From: DASTHS01 sp035718085
GTDB lineage: Bacteria > Actinomycetota > Acidimicrobiia > Acidimicrobiales > Palsa-688
DNA: 11,432 nucleotides
Reading direction: 5' to 3'
Assembly (NCBI GenBank): GCA_035718085.1
Contig: DASTHS010000252.1
Span: 1-11,432, forward strand
The position numbers and the translations under genes are program-made. Numbering within the stretch: the first letter of the stretch is position 1; each line of letters begins with the position of its first letter. Below, one piece after another: positions 6,701-11,432 of the stretch. The notes under the pieces are model-generated. The model had not been told where the DNA came from, did no database searches, and worked only from the letters and a program-made list of their open reading frames with translations.

Positions 6701-8489
6701 GCGGGCGCTCCGGGTCCGGGTGGCGGGCGACGAGCGGCTCATCGCCGTCGAAGACGCGGGCCGTTACCGCGACGGCCTCGGGGTGGTGCCGCCGCCCGGC
6801 GTCGCCGACGCCTTCCTCGCGCCCGTGCCCGACGGGCTCACCCAGCTGGTGCGGCGCTGGGCGCGCACCCACGGGCCGTTCCTGCCCGACGAGCCCGCCG
6901 CCCGCTTCGGGGTGTCGGTGCCTGCGGTGCTCGCCGTGCTCGTCGGCCTGCAGGGTGAGGGGCGCGTCGAGCGCGGCGCCTTCCGACCCGGCGGCGACGG
7001 GCACGACGAGTGGGTCGACACCGAGGTGCTCCGGCTGCTGCGGCAGCGCTCGCTGGCTGCCCTGCGCCGCGAGGTCGAGCCGGCCGACACCGACGCCGTG
7101 GCCCGCTTCCTGCCCGCCTGGCACGGCGTGGCGCCGGTCGGCCGCTCGGCCACGGCAGGTGGCCTCGACCGCCTCTACGAGGTCGTGGCCCAGCTGCAGG
7201 GGTTCGCCGTGCCCGCCAGTGTGCTCGAAGCCGGCGTGCTGGCCCCCCGCGTCCGGGGCTACGCCCCCCGCCTGCTCGACGAGCTGCTCGCCGCCGGCGA
7301 GGTCATGTGGGTGGGGGCCGGGTCGCTCGGCCGCACCGACGGGCGCGTCGTGCTCGCCCTGCGCGACCACGCCCCGCTGCTGCTTCGGCGCATGGGCTAC
7401 GCCGGTGGCGTGCTGGCCGGCCAGCCGGACCCGCCGGCGTCCGCTGGGGGCGCCGGGGAGGCCCCGGCCGACCCCTTCGGCGAGCTGCACCAGCACGTCC
7501 GCACGGTGCTGGCCGCCCGGGGTGCGTGCTTCTTCCGGGAGCTGGCTCGCCCGGCGACCACCGACGCCGAGCTGCTCGAGGCCCTCTGGGACCTGGTGTG
7601 GGCCGGCGAGGTGGTGGGCGACGCGTTCGCCGCCGTGCGTGCCGCCGTCGGCGGCCGGAGCGGCGCCGGGAAGGGCGCCGGCGGGGCGGCCCGGGCCGGA
7701 CGCCGCCCACGACCACGCCTCGGCGCCCTGGCCGTGGTGGCCCCGCCGCGCGGCCAGGGCCGCTGGTCGCTGGTCGACCGCGAGCTCGGCACCGCAGCCC
7801 CGGCGCCCACCGAGGCCGGGGTGGCCGTCGCCGGCCAGCTGCTCGAACGCCACGGGGTGCTGACCCGGGAGGCCGTGCGCGGTGAGGGCCTGCCCGGCGG
7901 CTTCGCCGGCATCTACCCGGTGCTGCGCACCATGGAGGAGTCGGGCCGCATCCGCCGCGGTTACTTCGTCGCCGGGATGGGCGGCGCCCAGTTCGCCCTT
8001 CCGGGCGCCGTCGACCGGCTGCGGTCGGTGCGCGCCCCCGGCCCCGACCCGGACGCGGCCTCGCCCGGCGAGGGCCGGGGCATCGCCCCGGACCGTGTGG
8101 TCGCCCTCACCGCAGCGCGCGCCGCTCCTGCCGCCGGCGTCGACGGCTCGGTCACCGTGCTGGCCGCCACCGACCCGGCCAACGCCTACGGGTTGGCGTT
8201 GCCGTGGCCGGTGAAGGGCCCCAGCCGCGTCGCCGGCGCCCACGTGCTGTTCGTCGACGGGGTGCTCAGTTGCTACGTCGAGCGTGGCGGCAAGGGGCTC
8301 GTCGGCCTGCGCGAGGCCGACGGCACCTGGGAGGAGCGCGCCGTCGGCGCCCTCGCCCACCTGGTCGCGTCGGGGGCGTGGGGGCGCCTGGCCCTGCAGC
8401 GCTGGCCCGAGGCGCTCGAACCGGCCCTCCGCGACGCCGGCTTCACGCCCACCCCCAAGGGGCTGGTCCGCTACTCGGGCACGGCGTAG
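3753..8489 (+). CDS. lhr: Lhr-type superfamily 2 ATP-dependent helicase
   Basis: The protein is about 1578 aa, the full length for large actinobacterial Lhr. Helicase motifs appear in order: Walker A APTGSGKT (39-46), Ia VSPLKAL (75-81), Ib TTPESLYLL (137-145), II DEIH (163-166), III SAT (198-200), IV IFVNSRRLAERLA (310-322), V TSSLELGIDMG (394-404) and VI QRIGRAGH (423-430). The Lhr-specific block LGATTWRIEDI contains Trp603, close in position to Trp597 of M. smegmatis Lhr, which contacts the nucleic acid track. The C-terminal domain includes HGVLTREA (about 1367), an ALPGAVDRL block (near 1420) and VLAATDPANAYG (about 1469). Two low-complexity inserts (about 247-285 and 331-361) and a Gly/Ala/Arg linker near 1299-1322 interrupt the fold. 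Characterised Lhr proteins are 3'-to-5' translocases that unwind RNA:DNA hybrids; a repair role is supported here by the adjacent nei. GTG 3753 is chosen from the start of homology-like sequence and the -10 spacing. Confidence 0.96.
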   Translation: MEFSPATAAWFASAFAAPTEAQTQGWAAIGRGEHTLILAPTGSGKTLAAFLWALDRLLATPPAAGDARGCRVLYVSPLKALTYDVERNLRAPLAGIAREAARLGAALPELRVATRTGDTPADERRSMARTPPDVLITTPESLYLLLTSKAASLLAGVEHVIVDEIHAMAATKRGAHLALSLERLEELTARPPQRIGLSATQRPLEELARFLGGADDDGRPRPVTIVDAGVRKALDLQVVVPVDDMGSLGSGERGRPGQVRVGLDLDDDDGSDDLVMRGAAAGAPEVRSSIWPAIYPQLLDLIRSHRSTLIFVNSRRLAERLAARLNELAAEQAGDAGPGAPAAGLGLTSSASGSLGAGAPADLVRAHHGSIAREQRLEIEEALKAGRLPALVATSSLELGIDMGAIDLVVQVEAPTSVASGLQRIGRAGHQVGEPSKGRIFPKFRHDLLVAAVVARRMHEGLVEETKVPRTPLDVLAQQVVAHVAAAEGPVAVEAVARLARRAYPFAELGTEPFEAVLDMLAGRYPSDEFAELRPRLTWDRLAGTLTARPGAKMLAVTSGGTIPDRGLFGVFTPDGSRVGELDEEMVYESRVGETFLLGATTWRIEDITRDRVVVTPAPGVPGKMPFWHGDVLGRPYELGRAVGEFTRRLRDLDDDELATRHDLDALAVRNLRAYVDEEAEATGGLLPTDRQIVVERFRDELGDWRVAILSPFGARVHAPWALAIEARLARDAGVEVQAVWSDDGIIVRLPEAEDVPPTDAVMVDPDEVEQLVIGATGTSALFASRFRENAARSLLLPRRRPGARTPLWQLRQRAADLLAVASRYGDFPIVLETYRECLRDAFDLPALQTVLADIAARRIRVATVELDAPSPFAGSLAFAYVAQFMYEGDAPLAERRAQALTLDRRMLAELLGTDELRDLLDAGVLARLEDELQAIDERRRAGSVDAAADLLRRLGDLTDGELVARCAPGVGAVAASALVADRRALRVRVAGDERLIAVEDAGRYRDGLGVVPPPGVADAFLAPVPDGLTQLVRRWARTHGPFLPDEPAARFGVSVPAVLAVLVGLQGEGRVERGAFRPGGDGHDEWVDTEVLRLLRQRSLAALRREVEPADTDAVARFLPAWHGVAPVGRSATAGGLDRLYEVVAQLQGFAVPASVLEAGVLAPRVRGYAPRLLDELLAAGEVMWVGAGSLGRTDGRVVLALRDHAPLLLRRMGYAGGVLAGQPDPPASAGGAGEAPADPFGELHQHVRTVLAARGACFFRELARPATTDAELLEALWDLVWAGEVVGDAFAAVRAAVGGRSGAGKGAGGAARAGRRPRPRLGALAVVAPPRGQGRWSLVDRELGTAAPAPTEAGVAVAGQLLERHGVLTREAVRGEGLPGGFAGIYPVLRTMEESGRIRRGYFVAGMGGAQFALPGAVDRLRSVRAPGPDPDAASPGEGRGIAPDRVVALTAARAAPAAGVDGSVTVLAATDPANAYGLALPWPVKGPSRVAGAHVLFVDGVLSCYVERGGKGLVGLREADGTWEERAVGALAHLVASGAWGRLALQRWPEALEPALRDAGFTPTPKGLVRYSGTA

Positions 8490-8496
8490 CGCGCCG

Positions 8497-9306
8497 GTGC
8501 CCGAGGGCGACACCATCTTCCGCACCGCCGCCTCCCTGCGGCGGTGGCTCGGCGGCCGCACCCTGACCGCGGCCCGCAGCGCGGTGCCCGGCCTCGACCT
8601 CGCCGGCCTGGTCGGCGCGACCGTCGAGGCCGTCGACGCCCACGGCAAGCACCTGCTGGTGCGCTGCTCGGGTGGCCGGGTGCTGCACACCCACATGCGC
8701 ATGACCGGGTCGTGGCACGTGTACCCGGCGGGGGAGCGGTGGCGCAAGAGCCCGCGCTCCGCCCGGGTCGTGCTCGAGTCGGGCGATCGCGTCGCCGTCT
8801 GCTTCAGCGCCCCCGTCGTCGAGCTGCTCGCCGAGCGCGACCTGCCGGCCCACCCTGCGCTCGGGCAGCTCGGGCCCGACGTGCTCGTCCCCGAGTCGCT
8901 CGACCTCTCCGTGGTGCGGGCCCGGGCGCGCACCCGGGCGGAGCGCTCACCGACCGCGGGCGAGCTGCTGCTCGACCAGCGGGTGGTGGCGGGCATCGGC
9001 AACATCTTCCGCTGCGAGACGCTGTTCCTCTGCGGGGTCGCCCCGCGCCGCCCGACTTCGGCCCTCGACGACGCGACGATCGACGACCTGGTCGCCACCG
9101 CCGCCCGGCTCATGCAGGCCAGCGCCACCGGCCCGAGCGCGGCGCGCGCCTTCCCGGAGGCCGGCCGGCGGGGCGGGGCGGCCACCCCGTGGGTGTACCG
9201 GCGGGCCGGACGGCCGTGCCGCCGCTGCGGCGCGACCGTCTGCCGGGAGCTGCTCGGCGCCCAGCCCCGCGCCGTCTACTGGTGCCCCTGGTGCCAGCCC
9301 GGGTGA
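8497..9306 (+). CDS. nei: Endonuclease VIII-type DNA glycosylase/AP lyase (Fpg/Nei family)
   Basis: A 269-aa bifunctional DNA glycosylase of base-excision repair, which removes oxidised bases and nicks abasic sites. The N-terminus MPEGDT exposes Pro2 (the Schiff-base nucleophile) and Glu3 after Met removal. Lys51 (AHGKHL) is the conserved beta-hairpin lysine. The helix-two-turn-helix is at about 155-180 (LLLDQRVVAGIGNIFRCETLF, Asn169). A zinc finger follows, with Cys241, Cys244, Cys263 and Cys266 and Arg258 at the finger tip. MPEGDT rather than PELPE places it in the Nei branch, not Fpg/MutM. GTG 8497 is the only start that gives Pro at position 2. It begins 7 nt after the lhr stop with no Shine-Dalgarno sequence, so coupled translation from lhr is likely. 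The lhr-nei order matches Rv3296/Rv3297 of M. tuberculosis. Confidence 0.95.
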   Translation: MPEGDTIFRTAASLRRWLGGRTLTAARSAVPGLDLAGLVGATVEAVDAHGKHLLVRCSGGRVLHTHMRMTGSWHVYPAGERWRKSPRSARVVLESGDRVAVCFSAPVVELLAERDLPAHPALGQLGPDVLVPESLDLSVVRARARTRAERSPTAGELLLDQRVVAGIGNIFRCETLFLCGVAPRRPTSALDDATIDDLVATAARLMQASATGPSAARAFPEAGRRGGAATPWVYRRAGRPCRRCGATVCRELLGAQPRAVYWCPWCQPG

Positions 9307-9335
9307 GGCCCTCGCACGGTCCGCAGGCCGTGGGC

Positions 9336-9341
9336 TACCGT
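9336..9341 (+). promoter_or_regulatory. Probable -10 element (TACCGT) for GNAT gene
   Basis: The hexamer is the same as at the PAC2 gene and ends 8 nt before GTG 9350. It lies in the 43-nt gap after nei, which otherwise has no ribosome binding site. It suggests that the acetyltransferase can be transcribed separately from lhr-nei. Confidence 0.45.
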
Positions 9342-9349
9342 CCGCGCCA

Positions 9350-9796
9350 GTGTTGACCGTGCACCGCGCCACCGAGGTGACCGACGAGCTCGTCACCGCC
9401 GTCGCCGGCCTGCTCCCGCAGCTGTCGGCGTCCGCACCCGCGCCCACCCGGGCCGAGATCGAGGAGATCGTCGGGTCACCGGCCACCGCGCTGTTCGTTG
9501 CCCGCGACGGTGACGGGGGCCGCATCGTGGGCACCCTGACCCTGGCGCTGTTCCGCATCCCCTCCGGGGTGCGGGCCTGGATCGAGGACGTCATCGTCGA
9601 CGAGTCGGTGCGTGGCCAGGGCGGCGGCGAGGCCCTCACCGCCGCCGCCCTCGAGGCGGCCCGGGCGGCGGGGGCCCGGACCGTGGAGCTGACCTCCCGC
9701 CCCACCCGCCAGGCGGCCAACCGGCTCTACCAGCGCCTCGGGTTCGTGACCCGCCAGACCAACGTCTACCGCTACGACGTCGGCGGGAGGCCCTAG
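9350..9796 (+). CDS. GNAT family N-acetyltransferase
   Basis: A 148-aa single-domain GNAT protein. The acetyl-CoA pyrophosphate loop is VRGQGGGEAL (87-96, R-G-Q-G-G-G core), preceded by the beta-4 strand AWIEDVIVDES. Motif B is ANRLYQRLGF (123-132), followed by a Tyr-rich end (VYRYDV). The usual length for the family is 140-170 aa, so it is complete. The acceptor substrate cannot be told from sequence; small-molecule amines, protein N-termini or antibiotics are all possible. The start is either GTG 9350 or the adjacent in-frame TTG 9353. GTG is preferred because it is closer to the TACCGT element. The gene is 43 nt after nei on the same strand and converges on the chorismate mutase gene, 34 nt away. 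Confidence 0.88.
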   Translation: MLTVHRATEVTDELVTAVAGLLPQLSASAPAPTRAEIEEIVGSPATALFVARDGDGGRIVGTLTLALFRIPSGVRAWIEDVIVDESVRGQGGGEALTAAALEAARAAGARTVELTSRPTRQAANRLYQRLGFVTRQTNVYRYDVGGRP

Positions 9797-9830
9797 AGGC
9801 GAGCGCGCCGGTCGCAGGGGGCCACCCGGG

Positions 9831-10178
9831 TCACACGTCGTCGGGCCCGAGCTCCTCGACCTCGAGCAGGGTGAACCCGTCGATGATGGTGCGCAGCACC
9901 TGCTGGGCGACCCGGGCGTCGACGCCCGCGGCCTGAGCGGTCACCGCGATGCGCTCGAGCATCTCGTCCTCGCGGTGCCGGTCGACGACGGGCAGGTGGC
10001 GGGCCCGCTTGTAGTGCACCACCTCGCCGACCAGCGCCGCCCGCTCGGCGAGCAGGTCGACCAGCCGCCGGTCGACGGCGTCGATGCGGGCACGGATGTC
10101 ACCGAGGTCGAGCCCGTCGCCGGGACCGGGGGCAGGGCCGCCCGTGCCGGCGGGGCGGTCGGTCGGCGAGTCGGTCAC
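9831..10178 (-). CDS. Chorismate mutase, AroQ class, monofunctional
   Basis: A 115-aa all-helical chorismate mutase, converting chorismate to prephenate for Phe/Tyr synthesis. Aligning by eye to the E. coli P-protein mutase domain (Arg11, Arg28, Lys39, Asp48, Arg51, Glu52, Gln88) gives Arg29 (DIRARIDAVD), Arg46 (LLAER), Lys57 (HYKR), Asp66, Arg69 and Glu70 (VVDRHRE), and Glu106 where E. coli has Gln88. Glu at that place is also found in yeast chorismate mutase. Residues 1-22 are a Pro/Gly/Ala-rich, probably disordered tail with no signal-peptide hydrophobic core, so the enzyme should be cytosolic. No prephenate dehydratase, dehydrogenase or DAHP synthase domain is fused. The GTG start is the only plausible one upstream of the domain; a GGTGAG touches it without proper spacing. 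The gene is convergent with the GNAT gene and divergent from citrate synthase. Confidence 0.92.
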   Translation of the reverse strand: MTDSPTDRPAGTGGPAPGPGDGLDLGDIRARIDAVDRRLVDLLAERAALVGEVVHYKRARHLPVVDRHREDEMLERIAVTAQAAGVDARVAQQVLRTIIDGFTLLEVEELGPDDV

Positions 10179-10215
10179 CTCACCAGCTTGGCCGCTGCCG
10201 CCCGACGGCGCCCGT

Positions 10216-10243
10216 TTGGCACCAAGGGGGTCGGCGGTACCAT
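10216..10243 (+). promoter_or_regulatory. Putative sigma-70-type promoter of gltA (TTGGCA, 16 nt, TACCAT)
   Basis: A -35-like TTGGCA (10216-10221) and a -10-like TACCAT (10238-10243) are separated by 16 nt. Transcription would start near 10250 and give an untranslated leader of about 87 nt. It is the only place in the window where both boxes are recognisable. It lies in the 158-nt gap between the divergent chorismate mutase and citrate synthase genes. Confidence 0.5.
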
Positions 10244-10260
10244 GCTCTGGTCACCGACCC
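10228..10260. repeat. Inverted repeat GGGTCGG / CCGACCC around the gltA -10
   Basis: A perfect 7-nt arm at 10228-10234 is mirrored at 10254-10260 with 19 nt between. The -10 element and the predicted start site lie inside the gap. This placement would suit a regulator operator, but the arms are GC-rich and chance cannot be excluded. Confidence 0.4.
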
Positions 10261-10289
10261 GCCCGGCCCGCCCCCCGGCCGCTGCCGTA

Positions 10290-10306
10290 CGGGTCCCACC
10301 GACCCG
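10290..10306 (+). repeat. Small hairpin in the gltA leader (CGGGTC, 5-nt loop, GACCCG)
   Basis: A perfect 6-bp stem with loop CCACC sits in the predicted leader, 20 nt before the ribosome binding site. The GGGTC arm could instead pair with GACCC at 10256-10260 of the same transcript, so two exclusive folds are possible. There is no U-run, so it is not an intrinsic terminator. Confidence 0.4.
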
Positions 10307-10326
10307 CAGGCATCCGACGTCCCGAC

Positions 10327-10334
10327 AGGGGGAG
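10327..10334 (+). promoter_or_regulatory. Ribosome binding site of gltA (AGGGGGAG)
   Basis: A purine-rich Shine-Dalgarno-like run just upstream of GTG 10337. It is the clearest ribosome binding site in the window and fixes the gltA start. Confidence 0.65.
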
Positions 10335-10336
10335 CA

Positions 10337-11432
<1,096 letters not shown>

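Noticed and set aside
6363..9185. 940-codon open frame on the minus strand opposite lhr and nei
   Set aside because: It runs opposite two genes with clear motifs, its sequence is low-complexity (His/Gly/Ala/Arg-rich), and long antisense frames are expected at this GC content.
9311..9334. Possible terminator hairpin after nei (CACGG, 8-nt loop, CCGTG)
   Set aside because: The stem is only 5 bp and there is no T-run after it; it also sits directly before the GNAT promoter element.
9797..9830. Possible bidirectional terminator between the convergent GNAT and chorismate mutase genes
   Set aside because: The 34-nt gap has only a short CCCGGG-type palindrome, no stable stem and no T-run on either strand.

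Overview
The window reads as ordinary chromosome of a very GC-rich actinobacterium. Third codon positions are almost all G or C, GTG starts are common, and lhr-nei and PAC2 genes are present. The class Acidimicrobiia is my best guess, from general gene character rather than from any marker gene. I see no transposase, integrase, CRISPR array, phage gene, tRNA or rRNA.

Layout, left to right. (1) A plus-strand group: the 3' part of an FAD/NAD(P)H oxidoreductase of the NADH oxidase / CoA-disulfide reductase type, a NUDIX hydrolase with the NUDIX_N domain, and a small protein of unknown function. (2) A minus-strand pair: a PAC2-family protein (proteasome assembly chaperone fold), followed 2 nt downstream by an unrecognised 164-residue protein whose 3' end overlaps the plus-strand unknown gene tail to tail by 24 nt. 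(3) A 240-nt divergent intergenic region with G-runs and three GGTACC sites. (4) A plus-strand DNA-repair pair: a full-length Lhr helicase (about 1578 aa, core plus C-terminal domain), then 7 nt later an endonuclease VIII-type DNA glycosylase (Nei), then a GNAT acetyltransferase. (5) A minus-strand AroQ-class chorismate mutase. (6) Divergent from it, citrate synthase, which runs off the right edge; its three catalytic residues are all inside the window.

The clearest co-working genes are lhr and nei, whose adjacency is also known in mycobacteria (Rv3296/Rv3297). The PAC2 gene and its small partner look like one transcription unit. The oxidoreductase, chorismate mutase and citrate synthase are housekeeping metabolism with no evident joint pathway.

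The most interesting structure not explained by the genes is regulatory. Four genes (NUDIX, PAC2, lhr, GNAT) carry a TANNNT -10-like hexamer, mostly TACCNT, only 6-8 nt before the start codon and have no convincing ribosome binding site. This is the signature of leaderless transcripts. Citrate synthase differs: it has a -35/-10 promoter, a leader of about 87 nt with inverted repeats, and a purine-rich ribosome binding site. I found no convincing undescribed multi-gene system.
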